36,323 nucleotides of DNA from CAZCBJ01 sp964496705 (GCA_964496705.1 CAZCBJ010000015.1:1-36323); one strand, 5' to 3'; positions 7,469-15,504 are shown, counted from the stretch's first letter. Numbers and translations: made by a program. The notes: generated by a model from the sequence alone, not told the origin.

Positions 7469-8638
7469 TTCCATTTGTTTGCCAACCGTGTAGAAGATAT
7501 CCAAAACCCGGTTCATTTGCTCTTCTGTGTGACTGGCCATGTAACTGGTGCGCAGCAGTTGCCGACCCGGAGCCACAGCCGGTGAGATGACCGGGTTGAC
7601 GAACACCCCAGCCTCAAACAGCGCCTTCCAGGTGAAGAATGTCTTTTGATCGTCGCCAATCAAAATGGGAATTACGGGAGTCACTGAGTGACCGGTATTG
7701 AATCCCATTTCCTGATAGGCCGTGCGCATACGGTTTGCAATTTGATTAACCCTATCCACACGTTCCGGTTCTTCACGCATCACCTGCAGCGCAGCCAAGG
7801 CTGCGGCAGTGTTGGCGGGTGGAATACTTGCGCTGAAGATCAAAGCCCGTGCGAAATGTTTTATGTAATGCACCACGGGTTCATCGCCAGCTATGAATCC
7901 GCCCAAGGATGCAAACGACTTGCTGAAGGTGGACATGATCAAATCAACATTTTCGGTCATGCCAAAGTGGGCCGCAGTGCCGCGACCACCACCCAAAACG
8001 CCCATGGCGTGTGCGTCATCCACCATCAACCGGGCGCCATACTTCTGCGCCAGCGGCACCAGTTCAGGCAACGGCGCAATATCTCCCTCCATGCTGAATA
8101 AACCGTCGACGACAATTAACTTGCCAGCATCAGCAGGGAGTTTCTTCAAGATACGCTCCAGATTCTCCATGTCATTATGGCGGTAGCGCTCGATCTGACC
8201 ATAGGATAGACGGGCGCCATCCACTATGCTGGCATGGTCGTCCTTATCCATGATCACGAAGTCTCCCCGTCCGACCAGTGCGCTGACGGTGCCCAGGTTG
8301 GTCTGCATCCCGGTGGAGAAAACCAGCGCGGCTTCCTTACCCACCCACTCAGCAAGTTCCTGCTCCAATTGCTCGTGCATTTCTAGTGTGCCGTTCAGAA
8401 AACGTGAACCTGTGCAGCTCGTTCCAAAACGCGCAATGGCATCCTGGGCAGCCTGGCGGACTTTGGGATGGGTGGTCAATCCAAGATAATTGTTCGAGCC
8501 GCACATGATTAAACGATGTCCCTTGTAGATTACTTCGGTCCCCTCTGTTTCCGTCAATGGGATGAAATACGGATAAAAACCAGCTTTCATGGCATCTTTG
8601 GCCGTGTTGAAACCGTAGCATTTTTCGAAAATATCCAT
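7460..8638 (-). CDS. PLP-dependent alpha-oxoamine synthase, probably serine palmitoyltransferase-like
   Basis: A 392-residue member of the family that joins an amino acid to an acyl thioester with loss of CO2 (serine palmitoyltransferase, KBL, BioF, HemA). Visible residues are the cofactor-stacking His135 (DDHAS), Asp207-Asp208 and His210 (VDDAHAMGVLG) and the PLP-binding Lys240 (TFSKSFASLGG). The N-terminal part (YPYFIPLTETEGTEV, then MCGSNNYLGLTTHP) resembles bacterial serine palmitoyltransferases more than KBL or BioF, as I remember them. This would give 3-ketodihydrosphingosine, the first sphingolipid intermediate. An isolated acyl carrier protein gene lies 2.4 kb away, and some bacterial SPTs use acyl-ACP. 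No ketosphinganine reductase or ceramide synthase is visible, so KBL (threonine breakdown) stays possible. A site AGAGG precedes the ATG. The gene is 120 bases downstream of the polyprenyl synthase. Confidence 0.72.
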   Translation of the reverse strand: MDIFEKCYGFNTAKDAMKAGFYPYFIPLTETEGTEVIYKGHRLIMCGSNNYLGLTTHPKVRQAAQDAIARFGTSCTGSRFLNGTLEMHEQLEQELAEWVGKEAALVFSTGMQTNLGTVSALVGRGDFVIMDKDDHASIVDGARLSYGQIERYRHNDMENLERILKKLPADAGKLIVVDGLFSMEGDIAPLPELVPLAQKYGARLMVDDAHAMGVLGGGRGTAAHFGMTENVDLIMSTFSKSFASLGGFIAGDEPVVHYIKHFARALIFSASIPPANTAAALAALQVMREEPERVDRVNQIANRMRTAYQEMGFNTGHSVTPVIPILIGDDQKTFFTWKALFEAGVFVNPVISPAVAPGRQLLRTSYMASHTEEQMNRVLDIFYTVGKQMELI

Positions 8639-8734
8639 GGAAACCTCTTCGCCTCAAGGAATGGTTCATAAAAACTTTGCTTGTTGCAAGACAGGAAAAC
8701 TGTAAATTATGAGTTTCTAATTAAAATTGGGCTG

Positions 8735-8740
8735 ATTATA
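8735..8740 (-). promoter_or_regulatory. Candidate -10 box upstream of the SPT-like gene
   Basis: A perfect TATAAT on the minus strand (8740-8735) in an AT-rich 120-base gap. The -35 region has no convincing match, so this may be a weak or regulated promoter. Confidence 0.3.
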
Positions 8741-8758
8741 ACATAAAGGCCATGCCGT

Positions 8759-9775
8759 TTAATTATCACGGCGCAATAATAAGTCAGTTAATTCCAGTAA
8801 CACTTCGCGCATTAATGGCTCGGGGCAGGCGCGGCTGAGATGGTCCTTGGCCAGGTGGGTGAGGCGGTCCGCTTCCTGTAGTGTCGCCTCGTATGCGCCT
8901 TCCGCCTTCAATAACTCAGCAAGCTGCACAACCTCTTCTGGATTAATTGGACCTGAGCGCCACCGCTCTGTAAAAGCGCCTTTTTTTTTCAAAGCATGTA
9001 GAACCGGATAGGTTTTTTTTCCACTCACCAGGTCGCTTTCAATGGATTTTCCAGTGCGCTGTGCATCGCCCCAAATGCCCAACCAGTCATCCACCGTCTG
9101 AAATGCCAGGCCAAGCGCCAGACCATAATTGCGGTAGGCGCGCACTTTGGCAGACGCAGCGCCGCCCAGCAGCGACCCCATCTCACAACACGTGCCTATC
9201 AACACGGCGGTTTTATTGGTGATCATTGGCCAGTATGCTTCGAGCGGGAGCTCAGTTTCACGCTCATAAGAAATATCCAGAAATTGTCCATGTGTCAGAT
9301 CAATGCAGGCGCGTTGAAATATTTTCGCAATTTTCACTGTCATTGATGGTGTGCAGTGCTCTACCAGCGAAAGAACCGATTGGTTGGCAAGCGAGAACAT
9401 CAGATCACCCGCATTGATCGCCTGGGCGATGCCCCAGTCTACCCAAAGTGCATTTCGACCGCGGCGCTGCGGGCTTTGGTCTTGAATGTCATCATGTATC
9501 AACGAAAAGTTGTGCAGCAGCTCCACTGCCGCAGCCACCGGCAGCGCCTTGCGCCACTCACTACCGGCTGCCTGGCAGCACAGCAGAACCAGTAGAGGCC
9601 GGATTCGTTTTCCCTGTGCATCAGGCCCCGCTCCCGGGCCTTCCCACCCCATGTGGTATTCCAGCATATAGCGCAAATCATGATAAAGATCAGCTTCCAC
9701 CTGTGCCACTTCCCGCTTCAAATGCTCTTCGACCGCAGGCATCATCTCCGCCATCCATTGATGCAGGCTTGTCAT
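8759..9775 (-). CDS. Polyprenyl (geranylgeranyl-type) diphosphate synthase
   Basis: A 338-residue trans-isoprenyl diphosphate synthase that extends allylic diphosphates with isopentenyl diphosphate. The first aspartate-rich motif is DDIQD (95-99, in LIHDDIQDQSPQRRGR), with the GKRIRP substrate motif before it (55-60). The second motif reads DDWLGIWGD, so the usual third Asp of DDxxD is Gly, a form I recall from some actinobacterial enzymes. ATG 9775 was chosen: it has AAGGA about 9 bases upstream and lies 4 bases after the fni stop, whereas a longer in-frame start at 9838 would overlap fni heavily. With fni directly upstream, the pair makes and uses IPP/DMAPP. The product length (C15, C20 or longer) cannot be fixed; bulky residues before the first motif (LLHNFSLIHDD) fit C15-C20. 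Confidence 0.9.
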   Translation of the reverse strand: MTSLHQWMAEMMPAVEEHLKREVAQVEADLYHDLRYMLEYHMGWEGPGAGPDAQGKRIRPLLVLLCCQAAGSEWRKALPVAAAVELLHNFSLIHDDIQDQSPQRRGRNALWVDWGIAQAINAGDLMFSLANQSVLSLVEHCTPSMTVKIAKIFQRACIDLTHGQFLDISYERETELPLEAYWPMITNKTAVLIGTCCEMGSLLGGAASAKVRAYRNYGLALGLAFQTVDDWLGIWGDAQRTGKSIESDLVSGKKTYPVLHALKKKGAFTERWRSGPINPEEVVQLAELLKAEGAYEATLQEADRLTHLAKDHLSRACPEPLMREVLLELTDLLLRRDN

Positions 9776-9779
9776 TTGG

Positions 9780-10808
9780 TCATTCCTTTTGCAAATTTGC
9801 CCGGCGTAAATCGGAAAGATTTCTTGCTGCAACCACAAACATCACGATACGGATTTGTTGGATCAATGCGCTGATTAAAGCGAGCACTTCTTCCTGCGAA
9901 ATAACGGCAGCTTTGAGGAACGGTCCTGCCATTCCCCCCAGGTCCGCCCCGAGCGTGATCGCCTTGGCCACATCCAGGCCATTTTTCATGCCGCCTGTCG
10001 AAAAAATCGAGATATCTGCAGCGCCTCGCCGGGCCATTTGAATCGATTCCGATGTGGGAATACCCCAATTGCGAAACGAAGCCGCCACCCGGATGAAATT
10101 TGGTTCTTGCAGGCGATACATCTCCACCTGCGACCAAGAGGTTCCTCCCGCTCCGGCAACATCAATCGCGCTCACCCCTGCGGAGCGCAACAGGCGTGCA
10201 TCCTCCTCCGATATGCCCCAACCGACCTCCTTCACAATCACTGGGACGGGTAACGCGCGGCAAACTTTCTCAATTTTGCCAACCAGCCCGCTGAAATTGG
10301 TGTCTCCTTCGAGCTGCAAAGCCTCTTGAAGCGGATTGAGATGCAGTATCAACCCGTCGGCTTCGATCATATCCACCGCCTGCTGGCAGTGCTTCAGGGT
10401 GTATTGGTAATTTAGCTGGACAGCGCCAAGATTGGCAAACAGCAGGATTTTGGGCGCAACCTGTCGCACTTTGAAGGTATCGGCCAGCTCAGGGTGCTCA
10501 ATCCCCACCCGCTGAGAGCCGACCCCCATCGCCACACCCGCCTTCTCAGCCGCCCAAGCGAGCCGTTCATTGATCAACGCAGCCTCAGATGTGCCGCCGG
10601 TCATGGAGGATATCAACAACGGCGCAGCCAGTTTTTTGTTGAATAATGTCAGAGATGTGTCCACCTCGCTCAGATTCAACTCAGGCAGCGCGCGATGCAC
10701 ATAGTGATAGCGTTCAAATCCCGAGGTCAAGGAGGAGTTGACATCCTCTTCCAGGTTAATGCGAATATGATCCGATTTACGTGAGACAAGACCAGATGGA
10801 TCAGGCAT
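9780..10808 (-). CDS. fni: Type 2 isopentenyl-diphosphate delta-isomerase (FMN-dependent)
   Basis: A 342-residue TIM-barrel flavoprotein that interconverts isopentenyl and dimethylallyl diphosphate using reduced FMN. Family features are SRKSDHIRINLEEDVN at the N-terminus, LLISSMTGGT (FMN/phosphate loop), GVGSQRVGIE, LHLNPLQEALQLEGD and the C-terminal GGMKNGLDVAKAITLGADLGGMAGPFL. A good AAAGGA stands 8 bases before ATG 10808. It is first in a leftward pair with the polyprenyl synthase, 4 bases apart. Type 2 isomerases occur in archaea, Firmicutes, Chloroflexi and some others. No mevalonate or MEP pathway gene is visible here. The identification is secure. Confidence 0.95.
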   Translation of the reverse strand: MPDPSGLVSRKSDHIRINLEEDVNSSLTSGFERYHYVHRALPELNLSEVDTSLTLFNKKLAAPLLISSMTGGTSEAALINERLAWAAEKAGVAMGVGSQRVGIEHPELADTFKVRQVAPKILLFANLGAVQLNYQYTLKHCQQAVDMIEADGLILHLNPLQEALQLEGDTNFSGLVGKIEKVCRALPVPVIVKEVGWGISEEDARLLRSAGVSAIDVAGAGGTSWSQVEMYRLQEPNFIRVAASFRNWGIPTSESIQMARRGAADISIFSTGGMKNGLDVAKAITLGADLGGMAGPFLKAAVISQEEVLALISALIQQIRIVMFVVAARNLSDLRRANLQKE

Positions 10809-10845
10809 TTTCTATCCTTTAAACCGCACCCAAACCTTCTCTGCT

Positions 10846-10865
10846 GGGTTAACCCCAGTATACCA
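10846..10865 (-). promoter_or_regulatory. Candidate fni promoter with palindrome at the start site
   Basis: The minus strand has TGG-TATACT (box 10862-10857, extended -10). A perfect 10-bp palindrome, GGGTTAACCC (10846-10855), lies directly downstream where transcription would begin, and may be an operator. No clear -35. Confidence 0.35.
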
Positions 10866-10919
10866 AACGAACTCTCCTCTTCACGGTTTTTTTTATCATT
10901 CTGGAAAACTTCACCAACC

Positions 10920-10947
10920 TTGACAGATTAGTCAGGAAAGTTACAAT
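10920..10947 (+). promoter_or_regulatory. Promoter of the acyl carrier protein gene
   Basis: Perfect TTGACA (10920-10925), 16-base spacer, TACAAT (10942-10947). Start near 10954, consistent with ATG 10991. Confidence 0.65.
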
Positions 10948-10990
10948 TCAAACCAGCAAAATTTTGATCACCATATTCCGGAGGAAACCA

Positions 10991-11227
10991 ATGTCAGATA
11001 TTTTTGAAGAAGTTGCCGATATCATCGCGAATGAATTAAACCTTAGCGATGAGGAAAAGAAAGGCATCAAACCAGAAACCAGAATCATCGAGGATTTGAA
11101 AGCCGACTCGATGGAGCAGTTCTTCTTGATCGAGAGCTTCTCCACCAAATTCAATCTGACGATCTCCGACAAGGATGCTCAATCGATTAAAACGGTCCAA
11201 GATGTGGTTGACTTCATCAACAAATAG
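10991..11227 (+). CDS. Acyl carrier protein, stand-alone
   Basis: A 78-residue acidic four-helix carrier protein. The phosphopantetheine attachment serine is Ser40 in EDLKADSMEQ, where the usual DSL is DSM. It keeps the helix II to helix III layout with TVQDVVDFI at the end. ATG 10991 is chosen over the in-frame ATG at 10964 because GGAGG stands at the right distance before it. It has its own promoter and no fatty-acid synthesis genes (fabD, fabG, fabF) beside it, so it is probably not the housekeeping AcpP. Its nearest lipid-related neighbours are the Fni/polyprenyl synthase/SPT-like genes transcribed away from it. A dedicated role with the SPT-like enzyme is an inference. The family assignment is secure. 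Confidence 0.9.
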   Translation: MSDIFEEVADIIANELNLSDEEKKGIKPETRIIEDLKADSMEQFFLIESFSTKFNLTISDKDAQSIKTVQDVVDFINK

Positions 11228-11291
11228 TAACCAACACAAATCCACTCTTTTTTGATTTATCGATTACAGAGTCGAAACCTACTTTTTTTAT

Positions 11292-12155
11292 TCACCGGAT
11301 CAGGCATTCAGGGATTTGCTCGGGGTGATGAGCAACGCGCACCCCGATGGCCTCGAGTGCCTGAATTTTTGATTCTGCAGAACCTTTACCCCCTTCGATA
11401 ATCGCGCCAGCATGCCCCATTCGACGACCTGCAGGAGCCGACCGACCGGCAACGAAAGCCACCACTGGCTTGGTCATTCTCAAAATCAGATCAGCAGCGT
11501 CTTCTTCACCCGTGCCCCCGATTTCGCCGATTAATACCACTTGATCGGTATGCGGGTCTTCCTCGAACATTTCCAATATTTCCGAGTATGTGCTGCCAAT
11601 CAACGCATCTCCTCCGATCCCCACGCAGGTGCTGACCCCCAAATCGTTCTGGTTTAAAGCATTTAGAACCTCGTAAGTCAATGTCCCAGACCGAGAGACA
11701 ACCCCGATATTACCGGGCAGGGCGATGCTGCCAGGAATAATCCCCACCTTTGCCTCACCAGGCGAGATGGCGCCCGGACAGTTGGGACCGATCAGCCTTA
11801 CGTTTTTCTGCTTGATGATCGCCAAGACGCGGGTCATATCAGCCACTGGCACCCCTTCGGTAATGCAAAATATCAACCGTATGCCCGCATCAGCCGCTTC
11901 GAGGATGGCATCAGCGGCATTGCGCGGAGGGACAAAGATGATGCTGGTGTTTGCACCCGTAACCTCACATGCAATGCGCGCGGTATCAAACACCGGGATT
12001 TTTCCTTCCAATACCCATTCGCCCCCCTTTCCCGGCGTGACACCCGCGACCACATTTGTCCCGTAATCCAACATATGCCGGGTATGAAACAAACCCTCAT
12101 GTCCAGTTATCCCCTGCACCAGTAACAGAGTTTTCGAATCGATCAGGATGCTCAT
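11292..12155 (-). CDS. sucD: Succinyl-CoA synthetase, alpha subunit
   Basis: A 287-residue subunit that binds CoA and carries the phosphohistidine intermediate in the TCA-cycle reaction succinyl-CoA + NDP + Pi to succinate + CoA + NTP. Visible are LVQGITGHEGLFHT (CoA-binding N-terminus), GVTPGKGG, the GPNCPGAISPGE loop and the active-site His248 in RRMGHAGAI, the usual position. It begins one base after the sucC stop (both TGA and ATG visible near 12153-12159), so the subunits are translationally coupled. The end is convergent with the acyl carrier protein gene. Secure. Confidence 0.97.
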   Translation of the reverse strand: MSILIDSKTLLLVQGITGHEGLFHTRHMLDYGTNVVAGVTPGKGGEWVLEGKIPVFDTARIACEVTGANTSIIFVPPRNAADAILEAADAGIRLIFCITEGVPVADMTRVLAIIKQKNVRLIGPNCPGAISPGEAKVGIIPGSIALPGNIGVVSRSGTLTYEVLNALNQNDLGVSTCVGIGGDALIGSTYSEILEMFEEDPHTDQVVLIGEIGGTGEEDAADLILRMTKPVVAFVAGRSAPAGRRMGHAGAIIEGGKGSAESKIQALEAIGVRVAHHPEQIPECLIR

Positions 12156-12156
12156 T

Positions 12157-13296
12157 TCATTGCCCCCCTCTGGCTAAGATGGCAGCCTGGTTGGCGGCTT
12201 CAAGCAAAGATGAAACCGTGATGATATGTTCACCTTGCAATAACCTCAATCCCTCAGCGGCGTTTGTCCCCGCCAAACGAACCACAATGGGCACCTGAGG
12301 TTGTATTTCGTGGATGGCAGTCATCAAGCCTCTGGCGACTTCGTCACAGCGAGTGATGCCTCCAAAAATGTTGACCAACACCACCCGCAAATGAGGATCC
12401 ATCAAGACAATTCGCAAACCGGCTGCGACTTTCTCCGCGCTGGCTCCACCTCCAATATCCATAAAATTCGCCGCATCCCCGCCGCACATCTTGATCAGAT
12501 CCATGGTGGTCATGGCCAACCCTGCCCCATTTACCATGCAGCCAATTTGCCCATCCAGTTGAATAAACGAAAGCTCATATTTCCGCGCCAGGCTTTCGGC
12601 CGGTGTTTCTGTATCCAGATCTCGCATTTCCACAATTTCAGGATGCCGAAACAACGCGCCGTCATCCACGATCATTTTTCCATCCAGGCTTAATAAACGC
12701 TGATCTGCGCTGATGACCAATGGGTTGATCTCTGCCAGGATGGCATCATTCTCTGCAAATACTCGCCATAGATTTAACGCGATGACAAGAAAAGCCTTCC
12801 AATGTGCTTTGGAAATGTCAATCGCCACCGCGATATCACGCGCCTGATATTCTCGCAACCCCAGTAAAGGGTCAATTCGAATGATGTTGATTTTTTCCGG
12901 CGATTGGCGGGCTACTTCTTCAATATCCATACCACCGGCAGCCGATGCAATCAAAACCGGCTGACTGGATTGGCGCTCGATGGCCACAGCAAGGTACAAC
13001 TCCTGAGCAATATTGACTGCCTCATCCACCAGCACCTTGCGCACTGGATATCCTTTGATATCCATAGCCAATATCTGACCCGCCACTTCTTCTGCTTCTC
13101 TGGGCGTCCTGGCCAGCCGGATACCACCCTCTCTGCCTCGCCCACCCACCAACACCTGAGCTTTGATCACCACGCGACTGGCCAGTTCTTCAGCGACATG
13201 TCTGGCTTCAGTGGCAGTGGATGCAATTTTTCCTTTGGGTACAGGGATACCATAACGCGCAAAAATCATCTTGGACTGGTATTCATGTAGTCTCAT
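12157..13296 (-). CDS. sucC: Succinyl-CoA synthetase, beta subunit (ATP-grasp)
   Basis: A 379-residue ATP-grasp subunit that binds nucleotide and succinate. It starts with the typical MRLHEYQSKMIFARYGIPVPKG, then VIKAQVLVGGRGREGGIRLA (nucleotide site), AEINPLVIS and DGKMIVDDGALFRH (metal ligands), and the GCMVNGAGLAMTTMDLIKMCGG loop with ANFMDIGGGAS and VNIFGGITRCDEVA (succinate/phosphate contacts). The length is normal. The ribosome binding site before ATG 13296 is weak. The malate-CoA ligase MtkA is a close relative, but pairing with a normal SucD favours succinyl-CoA synthetase. No other TCA-cycle genes are nearby. Confidence 0.94.
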   Translation of the reverse strand: MRLHEYQSKMIFARYGIPVPKGKIASTATEARHVAEELASRVVIKAQVLVGGRGREGGIRLARTPREAEEVAGQILAMDIKGYPVRKVLVDEAVNIAQELYLAVAIERQSSQPVLIASAAGGMDIEEVARQSPEKINIIRIDPLLGLREYQARDIAVAIDISKAHWKAFLVIALNLWRVFAENDAILAEINPLVISADQRLLSLDGKMIVDDGALFRHPEIVEMRDLDTETPAESLARKYELSFIQLDGQIGCMVNGAGLAMTTMDLIKMCGGDAANFMDIGGGASAEKVAAGLRIVLMDPHLRVVLVNIFGGITRCDEVARGLMTAIHEIQPQVPIVVRLAGTNAAEGLRLLQGEHIITVSSLLEAANQAAILARGGQ

Positions 13297-13369
13297 TTAC
13301 GCTCACATCCATGTCGCAAGAAATTCCGCGCCTGGCTAATTCCGCGGCGGCGACGCAATCAATGGAAAT

Positions 13370-13398
13370 AATATAAAAGAAAAAATGGGGATTTGAAA
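13370..13398 (-). promoter_or_regulatory. Candidate sucCD promoter
   Basis: On the minus strand TTTCAA (13398-13393), a 17-base spacer and TATATT (13375-13370), about 75 bases before sucC. The leader carries a GC-rich stretch. Match is moderate. Confidence 0.35.
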
Positions 13399-13423
13399 AA
13401 AATTATGTCGCTTGCCAAACCAT

Positions 13424-13462
13424 ACAGCCGACAACCCGGGGGTTACCCGGGCTGCCGGCTGT
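13424..13462 (-). terminator. Large GC-rich hairpin after the SPFH operon
   Basis: An outer 7-bp stem (ACAGCCG / CGGCTGT) encloses an inner CCCGGG-GGTTA-CCCGGG hairpin. A T-rich run on the minus strand begins only about 25 bases further on, so it may be a terminator or an mRNA 3'-end stabiliser between this operon and sucC. Confidence 0.5.
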
Positions 13463-13475
13463 GTTCCTGTCGTTC

Positions 13476-14528
13476 TTATGAACCCTTGAGGAATTCTTCA
13501 AGTGCTTCTTTACTGATACGAAATGCATTACCAATCTTGCGAGCTTTCAGGTCGCCCGCATTGATGGCTGCCACAACATCTTCCTCGGATACCTTCAAGA
13601 AAGCCGCCGCTTCGGAAGGCGTCATCACCGAAGGCATGGATGCAGGCGCAGCACCACCTGCCGGTGCGCCAGCTTGTTGGTTTTGCTGCATATTGGAAAG
13701 AGAGGTGCTGAGGACATTGCCAATCCCCACACCTGCGCCGATGCCAGCCGTCAGACCTGCACCGCCGCTCGGGTTCTGGGCTGCTTCGCGCAACGCATCC
13801 GCTGCCTGAAGCTGGGTGTAGGTCTGCATGTCCAAAACACCCATATCACGCAGTTCCTGAGCTGATTTATCGGAAGGCTTCAGGTTGCCGATGTAGAAGG
13901 ATTTCAAGGTCAAACCTATGGCGGCAAAATCATCCTGTGCCTTGGCACGCACCCCTGCGCCCAGTTCTTCGGTCAGCCCGATCAGTTCAACCACGCTATG
14001 CTTGGTGGCTGTCTCACCCAGCAGATCTTGCAGCTTGGAGAGGAGCATCATACGCAAACGATTTTCAATCTCCGCTGTTCGGTACATCCCTTGAGCGCCA
14101 ACAATCTGGGTCACAAACTGCTGCGGATCGCGAACTTGGAAGCTGTAAGCCCCAAAACCCTGCAGCAGAGCCACTCCCAGCCCCATGCCTGGATTGCGAA
14201 CGATGATCGGCTGAGGAGTGCCCCATTTGCGGTCGGCAAATTCACGCATCGACACGAAATACACTTCAGCCACGAAGGGTGTGCGGTCATTGAAGGCTTT
14301 CCCGATGAAATCGATGACCTTGGGAATGTTGGCAGTCACGATCGTATGCGTACCAGGGCTAAATGTATCCAGAGCCTGACCGCCCCGGAAAAAGACCGCA
14401 CGTTGTGACTCGCGAACGATCACCTGCGAGCCAATGCGCAGATCGGCCACGCCTTGCTCGGGAAAACGATGGACGATCTCATCCATCATCTCGCTTGGAT
14501 ATTCGACAACATCAAAAATTCTTGCCAT
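13476..14528 (-). CDS. SPFH/virion-core-like protein with C-terminal excisionase-type HTH
   Basis: A 350-residue protein. Residues about 1-250 resemble the SPFH domain/virion core family (YdjI-like): VVEYPSEMMDEIVHRFPEQG, GSQVIVRESQRAVFFRGGQ, LDTFSPGTHTIVTANIP and KSFYIGNLKP are typical. YdjI-type proteins act at membranes in stress response. A Gly/Ala/Pro-rich linker (about 255-300) follows. Residues 302-350 then form an excisionase/MerR-like helix-turn-helix (MTPSEAAAFLKVSEEDVVAA, then KIGNAFRISKEALEEFL), where I would have expected a zinc ribbon. No transmembrane segment is evident. GGAG precedes the ATG. It follows the coiled-coil gene by 48 bases in one operon. The HTH may bind DNA or, as in some SPFH relatives, mediate protein contact; function is unknown. 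Confidence 0.82.
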   Translation of the reverse strand: MARIFDVVEYPSEMMDEIVHRFPEQGVADLRIGSQVIVRESQRAVFFRGGQALDTFSPGTHTIVTANIPKVIDFIGKAFNDRTPFVAEVYFVSMREFADRKWGTPQPIIVRNPGMGLGVALLQGFGAYSFQVRDPQQFVTQIVGAQGMYRTAEIENRLRMMLLSKLQDLLGETATKHSVVELIGLTEELGAGVRAKAQDDFAAIGLTLKSFYIGNLKPSDKSAQELRDMGVLDMQTYTQLQAADALREAAQNPSGGAGLTAGIGAGVGIGNVLSTSLSNMQQNQQAGAPAGGAAPASMPSVMTPSEAAAFLKVSEEDVVAAINAGDLKARKIGNAFRISKEALEEFLKGS

Positions 14529-14576
14529 TTTTCACTCCAGTTTTTCCATAATCATTGCATGAGAAAACGAAAGGAA

Positions 14577-15110
14577 TTATTGAGATGCTTCAGCCGGACC
14601 ACCGCGCATAACTTCAGAGCGGCGGTTGAAAGCTTCCACAGCCTGCTGAGAGAGGGCAGTCAGGTTGCGGATGGCTGCCGGCAAACCCTCAGTCCCCAAT
14701 GAGGATTCGATGTTATCCACCGCTCGGTTGATCTCATCCGCCATCCCCAGAAGCGCCTCGTCATATTGATACACTTTAGCCAATTCTTCCTGGTTCACCT
14801 TGGTGGCTTCAAAGAAGCTGGAATAACCATAAGAAGCCGTGCGGATGCGGTCAATGAATTGGCGAAGCTTAATGGCTGCAGATTCCAAGTCATCAATATA
14901 TTCAATGGCGCCCTGGCCGATCAAGTCACGTTGCAGAGCAGAGACGCGTTGCCAGATTTCGTCGAAACGATTAGCAATCGCCTCGCGCAGCAACTTGTCA
15001 GATGCCCGCCGATTTTGGCGCTCGATATATCCGTTGAATCCCGGAACTTTTCCGAGAATCTTCCGAATAATGTCCTGATCGCCTGTAACACGCTCAAATA
15101 AATCGCTCAT
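14577..15110 (-). CDS. Coiled-coil protein of unknown function, SPFH partner
   Basis: I do not recognise a characterised family. The 177-residue product is almost entirely helical, charged and without membrane segment or signal peptide. It begins MSDLFERVTGDQDIIRKILG, has a long amphipathic middle (ANRFDEIWQRVSALQRDLIG, then DDLESAAIKLRQFIDRIRTA), then a Tyr-rich break (SYGYSSFF) and a second helical region. A very strong AAGGAGGAAGG site and a good promoter suggest substantial expression. It is cotranscribed with the SPFH/HTH gene 48 bases downstream, so the two probably act together, perhaps at the envelope in the manner of PspA-type systems. That comparison rests on architecture only. Confidence 0.78.
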   Translation of the reverse strand: MSDLFERVTGDQDIIRKILGKVPGFNGYIERQNRRASDKLLREAIANRFDEIWQRVSALQRDLIGQGAIEYIDDLESAAIKLRQFIDRIRTASYGYSSFFEATKVNQEELAKVYQYDEALLGMADEINRAVDNIESSLGTEGLPAAIRNLTALSQQAVEAFNRRSEVMRGGPAEASQ

Positions 15111-15182
15111 CCTTCCTCCTTGATTCGATAGATTGCTTGGGGGTTTATTTTCTGCCGGATCTGCAACCGGCTTACAAGATAC

Positions 15183-15211
15183 ATTATAGCTTTTTTCAAC
15201 CTGGGTAACAA
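15183..15211 (-). promoter_or_regulatory. Promoter of the coiled-coil/SPFH operon
   Basis: On the minus strand TTGTTA (15211-15206), exact 17-base spacer, perfect TATAAT (15188-15183). The leader has a small GCCGG/CCGGC hairpin at 15154-15171 before the ribosome binding site. Confidence 0.65.
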
Positions 15212-15286
15212 TATCGTTTCCTGATAAGAGGCATTAACCAACCCTCAATTCTCTCTTGATTGTAAGGGATTTGTAATTAAAAACCA

Positions 15287-15314
15287 TTGATTTTCTATTC
15301 GGGATAGATATAAT
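15287..15314 (+). promoter_or_regulatory. Promoter of flp
   Basis: TTGATT (15287-15292), 16-base spacer, perfect TATAAT (15309-15314). Start near 15321 gives a short leader holding GGAGGTG seven bases before the ATG. Confidence 0.65.
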
Positions 15315-15357
15315 ATACATAGAATTTATTTTGTGAACGGGAAGGAGGTGAAAAAAC

Positions 15358-15504
15358 ATGATGTTCTCCCCTAAGGAAAAAGGTCAAGGTTTGGTAGAGT
15401 ACGCATTGATTCTCGTTCTCGTAGCTGTTGTCGTTATTGTCATCCTCGCTTTGCTCGGTCCGGCTATTGGCAGGATCTTCAGCAACATCGTCAGCGCCAT
15501 CTAG
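15358..15504 (+). CDS. flp: Flp-type (type IVb) prepilin
   Basis: A small gene of 48 residues, the pilin of a Tad pilus. It opens MMFSPKEKGQGLVEYALI. The type IVb prepilin cleavage motif is present: cut after Gly9, with Glu14 and Tyr15 at mature positions +5 and +6. A single hydrophobic helix (about residues 16-36) and a short LGPAIGRIFSNIVSAI tail follow, leaving a mature pilin of only about 39 residues. An optimal GGAGGTG stands 7 bases before ATG 15358, and a strong promoter precedes it, as expected for the abundant structural subunit. The hairpin after its stop separates it from the assembly genes downstream. No prepilin peptidase (TadV) gene is in the window. Confidence 0.93.
   Translation: MMFSPKEKGQGLVEYALILVLVAVVVIVILALLGPAIGRIFSNIVSAI

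Noticed and set aside
10964..10990. A longer start for the acyl carrier protein
   Set aside because: GGAGG is placed for ATG 10991, and the nine extra residues do not belong to the ACP fold.
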